This document shows, piece after piece, positions 17,286-23,852 of a DNA stretch of 23,852 nt; within the stretch, counting starts at the first letter, position 1, and every line of letters starts with the position of its first letter. A model generated the notes under the pieces. The model searched no databases. It saw nothing but the letters and a program-made list of their open reading frames with translations, and had not been told where the DNA came from. Position numbers and translations under genes: made by a program. The DNA comes from Actinobacteria bacterium 13_1_40CM_66_12. GTDB taxonomy: Bacteria > Chloroflexota > Dormibacteria > Dormibacterales > Dormibacteraceae. The stretch spans positions 1-23,852 of the forward strand of contig MNEW01000049.1 in assembly GCA_001917895.1 (NCBI GenBank), written 5' to 3'.

Positions 17286-18146
17286 ATGGAAGACAGGAAC
17301 CAGCTGCCGCCGCCGCCACAGATCTATCCGGTGACGTCGGACATCCCGCCGACTTCGCCGTATCACTACTCGCCCGCGCCGTCGCGGCGGGCAAGTCGCG
17401 GCGTCCTGGGCGGCCTCGCGGCGGCCGCAGCCGCTGCGTTCGCCTACGGCAAGTACGCCCTGCTGCTCCTCTTCAAGATCCCGTTCGCGACCACCCTCCT
17501 CTCGCTCCTGGTCAGCTTCGGTGGCTACGCGATCTTTTACGGCCCATGGTTTGCGGTCGCCCTGGTGACGATGATCCTGGTCCACGAGATGGGTCACGTC
17601 ATCGAGATCCGGCGCCAGGGCATGCAGGCCACAGCGCCGATTTTCATCCCCTTCCTGGGTGCGGCGATCTTCCAGCGCTCCCACCCGACCGACGCGTTGA
17701 AGCAGGCTCAGATCGGCATCGCCGGCCCAATCGCCGGCACGATCGGAGCCACGGCCGCGTTCGCTCTCTATGGCAGCACCCACATCGAGGTATTCCTGCT
17801 GGCGGCCTGGTTGGGGTTCTTCCTCAACCTGTTCAACCTGATCCCGGTCTGGCAGCTGGACGGCGCATGGATCGTGGCTCCCGTCTCGAAGTGGGTCCAG
17901 GCAGCCGGCTACGCCGTCGTCGCGGCTCTCGCCCTGCTCCACTTCGTGAGCATCTTCCTGATCGTCATCGCCCTTCTCGGCATACCGACCTTGATCCAGC
18001 GCTTCCGCAACGCCGACGACCCGTACTACAAGACGGTTCCAACCCAGGCTCGCTGGGCTCTCGGCGGTGCGTGGTTGGCGCTCGTCCTATACCTTGGCTT
18101 CGCGCTCGTGCAGAGCACCAGCTTGCTCAGCGCCATCCCCCGCTAA
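17286..18146 (+). CDS. Site-2 protease family (M50) membrane metalloprotease
   Basis: An intramembrane zinc protease of the S2P/SpoIVFB-like group. The 286 residues open with a Pro-rich cytoplasmic tail (about 1-33), followed by about six hydrophobic segments. The zinc motif HEMGH is at 100-104 in a membrane helix. The second motif is NLIPVWQLDG (N184 to G193, D192 as third ligand), a standard form for this family. Both motifs are intact, so activity is expected. The ATG at 17286 is preceded by a 59-base gap after the GlpX-like gene with no clear promoter. The frame is open much further upstream, but that part overlaps the GlpX-like gene in another frame. Substrates are unknown; anti-sigma factors are common ones for S2P. 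Confidence 0.9.
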   Translation: MEDRNQLPPPPQIYPVTSDIPPTSPYHYSPAPSRRASRGVLGGLAAAAAAAFAYGKYALLLLFKIPFATTLLSLLVSFGGYAIFYGPWFAVALVTMILVHEMGHVIEIRRQGMQATAPIFIPFLGAAIFQRSHPTDALKQAQIGIAGPIAGTIGATAAFALYGSTHIEVFLLAAWLGFFLNLFNLIPVWQLDGAWIVAPVSKWVQAAGYAVVAALALLHFVSIFLIVIALLGIPTLIQRFRNADDPYYKTVPTQARWALGGAWLALVLYLGFALVQSTSLLSAIPR

Positions 18147-18149
18147 ACT
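18144..18149 (+). promoter_or_regulatory. Candidate -10 hexamer TAAACT for rpmE
   Basis: TAAACT overlaps the M50 stop codon and lies 24 bases before the rpmE TTG. A short leader would include GGAGG at 18162-18166. It is the same hexamer as before the HtrA-like gene. No -35 is recognised. Confidence 0.35.
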
Positions 18150-18173
18150 ATTTATCCGCCTGGAGGCACCACA

Positions 18174-18386
18174 TTGAAAGCACAGATCCATCCCACCTAT
18201 TACGAAGACGCGGTCGTCACCTGCGCGTGCGGGAACACGTTCACGACCGGCTCGACGCGCAAGGAGCTCAAGACCGAGATCTGCTCCGTGTGCCATCCGT
18301 TCTTCACCGGCACCCAGAGGATCGTCGACACGGGCGGCCAGGTCGAGCGGTTCCGCAAGCGGGCGGCGAAGACCCGCAGCAACTAG
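18174..18386 (+). CDS. rpmE: 50S ribosomal protein L31, zinc-binding (C+) type
   Basis: Small protein of the large ribosomal subunit that helps bridge the subunits. The 70 residues begin [22 protein letters not shown] and carry the zinc ligands as CxC (C16, C18) and CSVCHPF (C37, C40), so this is the zinc-containing form. The family ending [11 protein letters not shown] is present. The start is TTG 18174 with GGAGG seven bases upstream; there is no ATG in frame nearby. The stop TAG is followed immediately by the DUF1385 ATG. L31 at the head of this run of translation-related genes suits a growth-linked operon. Confidence 0.97.
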   Translation: MKAQIHPTYYEDAVVTCACGNTFTTGSTRKELKTEICSVCHPFFTGTQRIVDTGGQVERFRKRAAKTRSN

Positions 18387-19367
18387 ATGCCGGAGGCGGA
18401 GGCTTCCGCTCCAGCGACTTCGGGGAGTGCATCGCCCCACCCGGCTGACGCGGCCACCCTCCCCAAACGGGGAGGGGAACCCTTCTTTTATGGCGGCCAG
18501 GCCGTCATCGAAGGCGTGATGATGCGTGGCAAGCGTCAGTACGCGGTTGCCGTGCGCCTGCCCAGCACGAAAGAAATCGTCGTCGACCGCGGTGAGCTCA
18601 AGGCGGCGATCTACGTTCACCCCTTCTGGAAGCTGCCCTTCGTACGCGGCCTCGCCTTGATCGGCGAGCAGCTGCATCTCGGCATGAAGGCCTTGATGTG
18701 GTCCGCGAACACCAACGCCGGCAGCCAGGGCGTGCAGATCGGCAAGAAGGAGATCCGCACGTCGGTGGCGGTCGCCGGCGTGTTCGCGCTGCTGCTGTTC
18801 ATCGGCCTTCCGCTGCTGCTCGCGGGCCTCGCGGTGCATCGCAGCAGCAACTTCACGTTCGTCGTCGTCGAGGGCCTGATCCGCGTCGGCCTCGTGCTTG
18901 GCTACCTCTCGGTGATCGCGCTCATACCTGACGTACGCCGTGTGTTCCAGTACCACGGCGCCGAGCACAAGACCATCAACGCGTACGAATCGGGGTGGCC
19001 GCTCGAGGTTGCGTCGGTCCGGCGCGCCAGCCTTCTCCACCCGCGCTGCGGCACGGGGTTCCTGCTGGTCGTCCTGGTCGTCAGCGTCGTCGTGTTCTCC
19101 GTGGTGGCGCTGTTCCACCCGAACTGGTTCTGGCTGATCATGAGCCGGGTGCTGGCGATCCCCTTGATCGCCGGTGCGGGCTTCGAGCTCATCCGCTACA
19201 TGGCCCGCCACCGGACCAACCCGGTCGTAAAGGTGCTGTTGCTGCCCGTCCTCGGGACGCAGAAGTTCACAACCCGCGAACCAAGCGATGACATGCTTGA
19301 GGTCGCGATCGTCGCCTTCAACAGCGCCAGGGAGGGTGAGGAGGACACGGCCGGAGCAGCAGCATGA
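18387..19367 (+). CDS. DUF1385 family membrane protein (YqhQ-like)
   Basis: Conserved membrane protein of unknown biochemical role, found beside prfA and prmC in many Gram-positive and Chloroflexota-type genomes. The 326 residues contain the family opening GGQAVIEGVMMRGKRQYAVAVR, then several membrane helices (FALLLFIGLPLLLAGLAV is the first). The hallmark YHGAEHKTINAYE, with His and Glu residues that could bind metal, and HPRCGTGFLLVVLVV follow. The first 30 or so residues are Ala/Ser/Pro-rich and not part of the family core. Their DNA holds a terminator-like hairpin, so the true start could lie differently. ATG 18387 abuts the rpmE stop. The stop overlaps a small ORF (ATGA). Confidence 0.9.
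   Translation: MPEAEASAPATSGSASPHPADAATLPKRGGEPFFYGGQAVIEGVMMRGKRQYAVAVRLPSTKEIVVDRGELKAAIYVHPFWKLPFVRGLALIGEQLHLGMKALMWSANTNAGSQGVQIGKKEIRTSVAVAGVFALLLFIGLPLLLAGLAVHRSSNFTFVVVEGLIRVGLVLGYLSVIALIPDVRRVFQYHGAEHKTINAYESGWPLEVASVRRASLLHPRCGTGFLLVVLVVSVVVFSVVALFHPNWFWLIMSRVLAIPLIAGAGFELIRYMARHRTNPVVKVLLLPVLGTQKFTTREPSDDMLEVAIVAFNSAREGEEDTAGAAA
18457..18476 (+). other. Terminator-like hairpin inside the DUF1385 5' coding region
   Basis: Perfect 8-bp arms CCCTCCCC/GGGGAGGG with an AAAC loop are followed by GGAACCCTTCTTTTA, a pyrimidine- and T-rich tail. The hairpin lies 70 bases after the rpmE stop and inside codons 24-30 of DUF1385. It could attenuate transcription between rpmE and the downstream genes, or be an inserted palindromic repeat. 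It may have no function. Confidence 0.5.
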
Positions 19368-19465
19368 AAGCGCAAGTGGGGAGGCACTCCCGCGACTTGG
19401 TCGCGGGGGCCCCAGCGGACGAGGCGCCAATCGAGGCTAGAGGCACGCTCGGAGAAACACGTTGA
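19364..19465 (+). CDS. Candidate 33-residue small ORF bridging DUF1385 and prfA
   Basis: The ORF starts ATG 19364, overlapping the DUF1385 stop by four bases (ATGA). It ends TGA 19465, overlapping the prfA TTG start by four bases (TTGA). The predicted peptide begins MKAQVGRHSRDLVAGA and ends GTLGETR; no family is recognised. The frame contains a perfect hairpin (19389-19407). Double four-base overlaps are the same coupling style as prfA-prmC and prmC-tsaC in this window, which supports translation. The short length and GC-rich context allow chance. It may be a coupling or leader peptide for RF1. Confidence 0.4.
   Translation: MKAQVGRHSRDLVAGAPADEAPIEARGTLGETR
19389..19407 (+). other. Perfect hairpin upstream of prfA
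   Basis: The arms CCCGCGAC/GTCGCGGG form an 8-bp stem with a TTG loop in the 94-base DUF1385-prfA interval, inside the candidate small ORF. No T-run follows. It might affect translation coupling or RNA processing before prfA. Confidence 0.45.
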
Positions 19466-20541
19466 TAGATCGCGTTAAAGCGATCGATCACCGCTATCAC
19501 GAGATCGAGAATGAGATGGCGCGCCCTGAGGTCGCGTCCGACCACGCCCAACTGACCAAGCTTGCGCGCGAGCAGAGATCGCTGCGCGAGGTCGTCGACG
19601 CGTACCACTCCTTTCGAAATGCGCAAAAAGAGATGGAGTCGGCGCGGGAGATGGCCAGGCACGAGAAGGACGGCGAGATGCAGGAGTTCCTCCGCTCCGA
19701 AGAGCGCCGCGCGGCGTCCCAGGTCGCCGAGCTCGAGGAGCGGCTGAAGGTCCTGCTGCTGCCCAAGGACCCGAACGACGACAAGGACGTCGTGGTCGAG
19801 ATCCAGGGCGCCGAAGGTGGGGAGGAGGCCGCGCTCTTCGCGGCCGACCTGTTCCGTATGTACACCAGGTGGGCCGAGAAGAAGGGTTGGAAGATCGAGG
19901 TCGTCGAGGCGTCGCCGAGCGAGAAGGGCGGCTTCGACAAGATCGTTTTCGAGGTTCACGGCCACGGCGCCTACTCACAGCTGAAGTACGAGGGTGGCGT
20001 GCACCGCGTGCAGCGCGTGCCGAAGACCGAGGCGCAAGGCCGCATCCACACGTCGGCGGCGACGGTCGCGGTGATGCCCGAGGCGGACCCGGTCGAGGTC
20101 GAGATCAAGCCCGAGGACCTCGAGATCAAGACCTCGACCTCCACCGGACCTGGCGGGCAGAGTGTCAACACCACCTACTCCGCGATTCGCATGACGCACA
20201 AGCCGACTGGTTTGGTCGTGAGCATGCAGGACGAGAAGTCGCAGCTGCAGAACAGGGAGAAGGCGCTGCGGGTCCTCCGCGCGCGGCTCTATGACCTGAA
20301 GCTTGCTGAGCAGCAGGCTGCCATTGGCGCGGAACGGCGTTCGATGGTCGGCACCGGCGGCCGCTCCGAGAAGATCCGCACGTACAACTTCAAAGAGAAT
20401 CGGGTGACTGACCACCGCATCAAGCTCACCCTCCACCGGCTCGACTCCGTGATGAACGGTGACCTCGATGAGCTGGTCGCCGCCCTTGTCAACGCTGAAC
20501 GCGCGGCGCAGCTGAATGGCGGGAATGCCTCTCCGAATTGA
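19462..20541 (+). CDS. prfA: Peptide chain release factor 1
   Basis: Reads UAA and UAG stop codons and triggers peptide release. The 359 residues match RF1 in length. The stop-codon recognition tripeptide region is RVQRVPKTEAQGRIHTS (PKT at 187-189, within the PxT form). The catalytic GGQ is at 231-233 in TGPGGQSVNTTYSA. The start is TTG 19462, where MIDRVKAIDHRYHEIE matches the family opening; GGAGA lies six bases upstream. The stop overlaps the prmC start by four bases (TTGA), coupling RF1 to the enzyme that methylates Gln233. Confidence 0.97.
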   Translation: MIDRVKAIDHRYHEIENEMARPEVASDHAQLTKLAREQRSLREVVDAYHSFRNAQKEMESAREMARHEKDGEMQEFLRSEERRAASQVAELEERLKVLLLPKDPNDDKDVVVEIQGAEGGEEAALFAADLFRMYTRWAEKKGWKIEVVEASPSEKGGFDKIVFEVHGHGAYSQLKYEGGVHRVQRVPKTEAQGRIHTSAATVAVMPEADPVEVEIKPEDLEIKTSTSTGPGGQSVNTTYSAIRMTHKPTGLVVSMQDEKSQLQNREKALRVLRARLYDLKLAEQQAAIGAERRSMVGTGGRSEKIRTYNFKENRVTDHRIKLTLHRLDSVMNGDLDELVAALVNAERAAQLNGGNASPN

Positions 20542-21398
20542 CCGTAATCGAGGTCCTAAAAGCAGCCTCGGGACATCTGCAGAAGCACGGCTCCGACTCG
20601 GCGCGGCTGGACGCCGAGTTGCTTCTGGCGCAGGCGCTGGGAATCCGACGTCTCGATCTATACCTGCAGTTCGACCGGCGCCTGTCGGATGAGGAGCTCA
20701 GCGACTACCGCGACCTGACCAAACGGCGCGCTCGCGGTGAACCCGTCGCCTATCTCGTTGGGCACAAGGAGTTCATGGCCCTCGACTTCGAGGTGACCCC
20801 GGCCGTGCTGGTGCCGAACCCGGACACCGAGGTGCTCGTCCAGCGCGCCGTCGAGATCGCGCGGCAGGCGAAGGGTCCTCTGCGTGTGGCAGACGTGGGC
20901 ACTGGCAGCGGCTGCATAGCCATCGCCATCGCGCATTACGCCCCGGAGGTCGAGGTCTGGGCGAGCGACATCAGTCGCGAGGCGCTCGAGGTCGCTGCGC
21001 GAAATGTCGCCAAGCATGGGTTGACCGAACGCGTGCATCTTGACTGTGGAGACCTCCTCGACCCGCTTCCCGGAAGCTTCGACCTGGTCTGCGCGAACCT
21101 TCCCTATGTAGCGGCCGGCGCGGAGCTGCCGGTCGAGGTGAAAGCCCAGCCGGCGAGCGCCCTCTATGCGGCGGACGGCGGCACCGCGCTAGTGCTTCGA
21201 CTTCTCGAGGTGGCACCCGTTCGGCTCAATCCAGGCGGACGCTTGCTCGCCGAGGTCGATCCGGCGATTGCATCTGCGGCAAGGGACGCCGCGGGTCGCG
21301 ACTTTTCCAACCTCACAGTGCACCGCGATCTTGGCGGCCGAGATAGGGTGATCGAAGCGTGGTCCTCCACCCCCACGAACTCAGAGCCTTCGGCGTGA
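20538..21398 (+). CDS. prmC: Release factor glutamine N5-methyltransferase
   Basis: Methylates the GGQ glutamine of release factors using S-adenosylmethionine. The 286 residues have the N-terminal helical bundle (DSARLDAELLLAQALG), a substrate region GHKEFMALDFEV, and a Rossmann methyltransferase domain with VADVGTGSGCIAIA. The catalytic motif is NLPY (187-190), where most members have NPPY, and the usual PRPETE-like segment reads PNPDTE. Both are mild variants; binding residues look otherwise normal. The start is TTG 20538, overlapping the prfA stop (TTGA). The stop overlaps the tsaC start (GTGA). Confidence 0.95.
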   Translation: MTVIEVLKAASGHLQKHGSDSARLDAELLLAQALGIRRLDLYLQFDRRLSDEELSDYRDLTKRRARGEPVAYLVGHKEFMALDFEVTPAVLVPNPDTEVLVQRAVEIARQAKGPLRVADVGTGSGCIAIAIAHYAPEVEVWASDISREALEVAARNVAKHGLTERVHLDCGDLLDPLPGSFDLVCANLPYVAAGAELPVEVKAQPASALYAADGGTALVLRLLEVAPVRLNPGGRLLAEVDPAIASAARDAAGRDFSNLTVHRDLGGRDRVIEAWSSTPTNSEPSA

Positions 21399-21997
21399 GT
21401 TCGCGGGGACCCCTCACCCTGAAGCCGACGCGTGCCGGTCTCACGCGCGCCGCCAACCTGCTGCGCAGCGGCGGCGTGGTCGCATTTCCGACCGACACCG
21501 TCTACGGGCTGGCCGCTGCTGCCGACGACGAGGTGGCGACGCGCCGCATCTATGCGATCAAAGGCCGCCCGGTGGGCCTGCCATTGATCCTGATGGCCGC
21601 GGCGGAATCGCAGCTCGAGGGCTGGGTGCACCTCGACAGTCGAGCTGAGGAAATCATCCGGCGCTATTGGCCCGGACCCCTCACGGTCATCCTGCACGCC
21701 AAAGGTGGCGGCACCCTCGGCGTCCGCATCCCGAAGCACGAGGTCGCGCTGCAGCTCCTCCGCGCCGCCGGGCCGCTCATGACCACGAGCGCAAACCTTC
21801 ACGGCAAGGATCCGGCGATGACCGCCGGCGAGGCCGCATCGCTGCCGGGGGTCGCGGCGATCATCGACGGCGGCACGGCGCCGGGCGGCGTGGCTTCGAG
21901 CGTCCTCGATCTCACGGGGCCCGAGCCACACGTCCTGCGCGAGGGGGCGATCCCGGCCGCAGTGCTTCTGGGCCCGCCGGCACCTCGCGCGGGTTAA
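21395..21997 (+). CDS. tsaC: Threonylcarbamoyl-AMP synthase (TsaC/YrdC domain)
   Basis: Makes threonylcarbamoyl-AMP from threonine, bicarbonate and ATP, the first step of t6A37 tRNA modification. The 200-residue product is the short YrdC-only type without the Sua5 C-terminal domain. It has VVAFPTDTVYGLAA, the K-x-R motif in IYAIKGRP, WPGPLTVIL, and the S-x-N motif in TTSANLHG. I chose GTG 21395 because it overlaps the prmC stop by four bases (GTGA), as in the neighbouring junctions. An in-frame GTG at 21359 would add 12 residues. The modified tRNAs read ANN codons, which include those of the tRNA-Thr in this window. Confidence 0.95.
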   Translation: MSSRGPLTLKPTRAGLTRAANLLRSGGVVAFPTDTVYGLAAAADDEVATRRIYAIKGRPVGLPLILMAAAESQLEGWVHLDSRAEEIIRRYWPGPLTVILHAKGGGTLGVRIPKHEVALQLLRAAGPLMTTSANLHGKDPAMTAGEAASLPGVAAIIDGGTAPGGVASSVLDLTGPEPHVLREGAIPAAVLLGPPAPRAG

Positions 21998-22001
21998 GAC
22001 T

Positions 22002-22007
22002 TAGGAT
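22002..22007 (+). promoter_or_regulatory. Candidate -10 hexamer TAGGAT for glyA
   Basis: TAGGAT, then exactly seven bases, then ATG 22015, just after the tsaC stop. No Shine-Dalgarno is present (GGGCA only). The arrangement predicts a leaderless glyA mRNA that can be made separately from the upstream operon. Confidence 0.5.
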
Positions 22008-22014
22008 TCGGGCA

Positions 22015-23289
22015 ATGGCCGCGCCGATCACCACGATGACGTTTCGCGCCCTCGACCGAGAGGATCCGGACGTCGCCGAGCTGATCCGGAAGGAGTACAG
22101 GCGGCAGTCGGAGACCCTCGAGCTGATCGCCTCTGAGAACCTGGCCAGCCCCGCCGTCCTGGAGGCGCTCGGGACCCTGCTCACGAACAAGTATGCCGAG
22201 GGCTATCCAGGCCGCCGCTACTACGGGGGCACTGGCGAGGTCATCGACAAGATCGAATCGCTCGCCGTGGATCGAGCAAAGCAGCTGTTCGGCGCCGAGT
22301 ACGTGAACGTTCAGCCGCACTCGGGGTCGCAGGCCAACGCCGCCGTCTACCTCGCGGTGTGCCAGCTCGGCGACAGGGTGATGGGCATGGACCTCTCCGC
22401 AGGCGGCCACCTTTCACACGGCAGTCCCGCCAACTTCAGCGGGAAGTTCTACGAGATCCATTCCTATGGAGTGAACCGAGAGACCGAGCTAATCGATTAC
22501 GACGCGATGGAGAAGCTGGCTCAGCAGGTACGACCGAAGATGATCATCGGCGGGTTCTCCGCCTACACGCGCATCGTCGATTGGGCGCGCATGCGTGAGA
22601 TCGCCGACTCAGTCGGCGCCACGTTCATGGTCGACATGGCCCACGTCGCGGGGCTGGTCGCGGGTGGTGTGTATCCGTCGCCGATCCCGCATGCTCCCAT
22701 CGTGACGACCACCACGCAGAAGACGCTGCGCGGCGCATGGGGAGCAATCATCCTGTGCGACAACGAGCACCAGAAGGCGATCGACTCCGCTGTGTTCCCC
22801 GGTATCCAGGGCGGGCCGCTGATGCACGCGATTGCGGCGAAGGCCGTTTGTTTTGGCGAGGCGCTCAAGCCGGACTTCAAGGTGTACGCGAAGCAGGTCG
22901 TCGTCAACGCGAAAGCGCTGGCCGCTCAATTGATGAACCGCGGCTTGCGCCTCGTGAGCGGCGGCACCGACAACCACATGATGCTCATCGACCTGCGAGC
23001 GCAAAAGCGCACTGGCAAGCAAGTGCAGGACATCGCGGACACCGTCGGCATCACGCTGAACCGCAACTCGATCCCTTACGACGAGGCGTCCAAGTTCAAC
23101 CCGAGTGGCGTCCGCATCGGCACACCATTGGTGACTACGCGCGGCATGCGCGAGCCAGAGATGGTGGTGATCGCGGACTGCCTGGCCGACCTCATCGAGC
23201 GGATCGACGACCCCGCTGTGCTCGACTCGGTTCACGAGCGCTCGCTGGAGCTCTGCCGAAAGTTCCCTCTCCCGTACGCCTTTGACTGA
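22015..23289 (+). CDS. glyA: Serine hydroxymethyltransferase
   Basis: PLP enzyme that interconverts serine and glycine and feeds one-carbon units to folate. The 424 residues show LELIASENLASPAVLEALG, NKYAEGYPGRRYYGG and NVQPHSGSQAN. They continue with MVDMAHVAGLVAGG (D208 and H210 near PLP) and the PLP Lys236 in TTTTQKTLRG. After the Lys the sequence is GAWGAIIL, where the family usually has GPRGG, and the residue before the Lys is Gln where many members have His. The other signatures are normal. ATG 22015 is supported by the TAGGAT hexamer seven bases upstream; ATG 22036 is an alternative. The frame is open far upstream, but that part overlaps tsaC in another frame. The next gene overlaps its last eight bases. 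Confidence 0.97.
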   Translation: MAAPITTMTFRALDREDPDVAELIRKEYRRQSETLELIASENLASPAVLEALGTLLTNKYAEGYPGRRYYGGTGEVIDKIESLAVDRAKQLFGAEYVNVQPHSGSQANAAVYLAVCQLGDRVMGMDLSAGGHLSHGSPANFSGKFYEIHSYGVNRETELIDYDAMEKLAQQVRPKMIIGGFSAYTRIVDWARMREIADSVGATFMVDMAHVAGLVAGGVYPSPIPHAPIVTTTTQKTLRGAWGAIILCDNEHQKAIDSAVFPGIQGGPLMHAIAAKAVCFGEALKPDFKVYAKQVVVNAKALAAQLMNRGLRLVSGGTDNHMMLIDLRAQKRTGKQVQDIADTVGITLNRNSIPYDEASKFNPSGVRIGTPLVTTRGMREPEMVVIADCLADLIERIDDPAVLDSVHERSLELCRKFPLPYAFD

Positions 23290-23852
23290 CCCGACCTGGT
23301 CCGACTTTTTCAGCGTCACCTTTCTCGAAACGCTGCGCGATCGGGTGCTTCCGGGCCTCTTGCCTTTGCTGGCGGCGCTCATTGTCTGCGCGGTGGTCGT
23401 CCCCTTAGCGATTCGCGTCTCCCGGCGAACGGGCCTGATGGCGGAACCCGGTGGGCGGCACGCCCATGCTCGAGCTACTCCTCTGCTCGGCGGCCTCGCG
23501 ATGTTCGTCGGCTTCGCGGTCGCGGTCATCGTCTTCGTGCCGTCGAGTACCACCAGAACCGGCGTGCTGGTGGTGTCAGGCCTGGCCGCGCTGCTGCTGA
23601 TCGCCGACGACCGCTGGAGCGTGAGCCCGGGCGTGAAGTTCGCCTTCCAGCTGCTCGTGGCGCTGGTCGCCGTCGCGGTGTTCGGATTCGTCATCACATT
23701 CATCGGTTTGCCCGACCATGGTCTTCGTTCGAACATCGTCGAGCTGGGCTGGTTTGCGGCCCCGGTCAGCCTGTTCTGGCTGCTGGGCATGCAGAACACG
23801 GTGAACTTTCTCGACGGCGTCGACGGGCTGGCCGCCGGCGTGGTTTTGATCG
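23282..23852 (+). CDS. WecA/MraY-family polyprenyl-phosphate sugar-1-phosphate transferase, partial
   Basis: A membrane enzyme that moves a UDP-activated HexNAc-phosphate onto undecaprenyl phosphate, starting cell-wall or surface-polymer synthesis. About 190 residues are present and the frame runs off the right edge. Visible features are an N-terminal helix (LPLLAALIVCAVVVPLAI), the HAHARATPLLGGLA segment (the family's H-x-x-P-x-x-GG loop), DDRWSVSPGVKFAFQ and the catalytic NTVNFLDGVDGLAAG motif. The set fits WecA (GlcNAc-1-P transferase) better than MraY, but the C-terminal part needed to decide is missing. The start is TTG 23282, overlapping the end of glyA by eight bases. No ribosome site is clear. 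Confidence 0.88.
   Translation, partial: MTDPTWSDFFSVTFLETLRDRVLPGLLPLLAALIVCAVVVPLAIRVSRRTGLMAEPGGRHAHARATPLLGGLAMFVGFAVAVIVFVPSSTTRTGVLVVSGLAALLLIADDRWSVSPGVKFAFQLLVALVAVAVFGFVITFIGLPDHGLRSNIVELGWFAAPVSLFWLLGMQNTVNFLDGVDGLAAGVVLI

Noticed and set aside
18087..19430. Long antisense frame (447 codons) opposite rpmE and DUF1385
   Set aside because: Asp/Arg/His-rich composition without any domain; the plus-strand genes explain the DNA fully. The same reasoning excludes the antisense frames at 11046-12116 and 13202-14206.
21667..22014. N-terminal extension of glyA
   Set aside because: It overlaps tsaC in another frame; SHMT family similarity begins after ATG 22015.

Overview
The window is a GC-rich, gene-dense bacterial chromosome segment. 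It has 22 recognisable protein-coding genes (two cut by the window ends), one tRNA gene and one candidate small ORF. No insertion sequence, phage gene or CRISPR array was seen, and no stretch over 300 bases lacks a gene; the longest gap is 195 bases, between livF and livH. The gene content points to a high-GC soil-type lineage near Chloroflexota, Dormibacterota or Actinobacteriota. DUF3090 and the SCO1664-type kinase-like protein are best known from Actinobacteria. DnaK, however, carries the extra ATPase-domain segment that Firmicute and Actinobacterial DnaK usually lack. The order rpmE, DUF1385, prfA, prmC, tsaC, glyA, wecA-like recalls Chloroflexota-type genomes. My best guess is a Chloroflexota or Dormibacterota relative; this is inference.

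Layout. Bases 1-7174 are all on the minus strand. Read 5' to 3' on that strand they are DUF3090, the SCO1664-like protein, a Pro/Ser/Thr-rich anchored surface protein, livG, livF, a structured 195-base gap, livH, livM, livK, a hairpin terminator, and a membrane protein that runs off the left end. The liv genes form a complete branched-chain amino acid type ABC importer in the order G-F-H-M-K. From 7285 almost everything is on the plus strand: dnaK with a strong terminator, then a GT87-like membrane glycosyltransferase. A minus-strand tRNA-Thr(CGT) follows. Next come a GNAT acetyltransferase, an HtrA-like protein, argS, an MBL-fold hydrolase, pyrG, a GlpX-like protein and an M50 protease. The window ends with rpmE, DUF1385, a 33-codon candidate ORF, prfA, prmC, tsaC, glyA and a WecA/MraY-like gene that runs off the right end. 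Many neighbours are coupled by start/stop overlaps. RF1 (prfA) and the methyltransferase that modifies its GGQ motif (prmC) are directly coupled.

Most interesting points. (1) The HtrA-like protein at 11070 has lost all three catalytic residues (His to Gln, Asp to Gly, Ser to Ala). (2) The GlpX-like protein at 16264 keeps the fold signatures but has lost nearly all the metal and catalytic residues of class II fructose-bisphosphatase. Both look like intact pseudoenzymes. (3) Five starts lack a Shine-Dalgarno sequence and have a TANNNT hexamer 6-7 bases before the start codon, the arrangement expected for leaderless mRNAs. (4) A 33-codon ORF fills the DUF1385-prfA gap exactly, overlapping its neighbours by four bases at each end.
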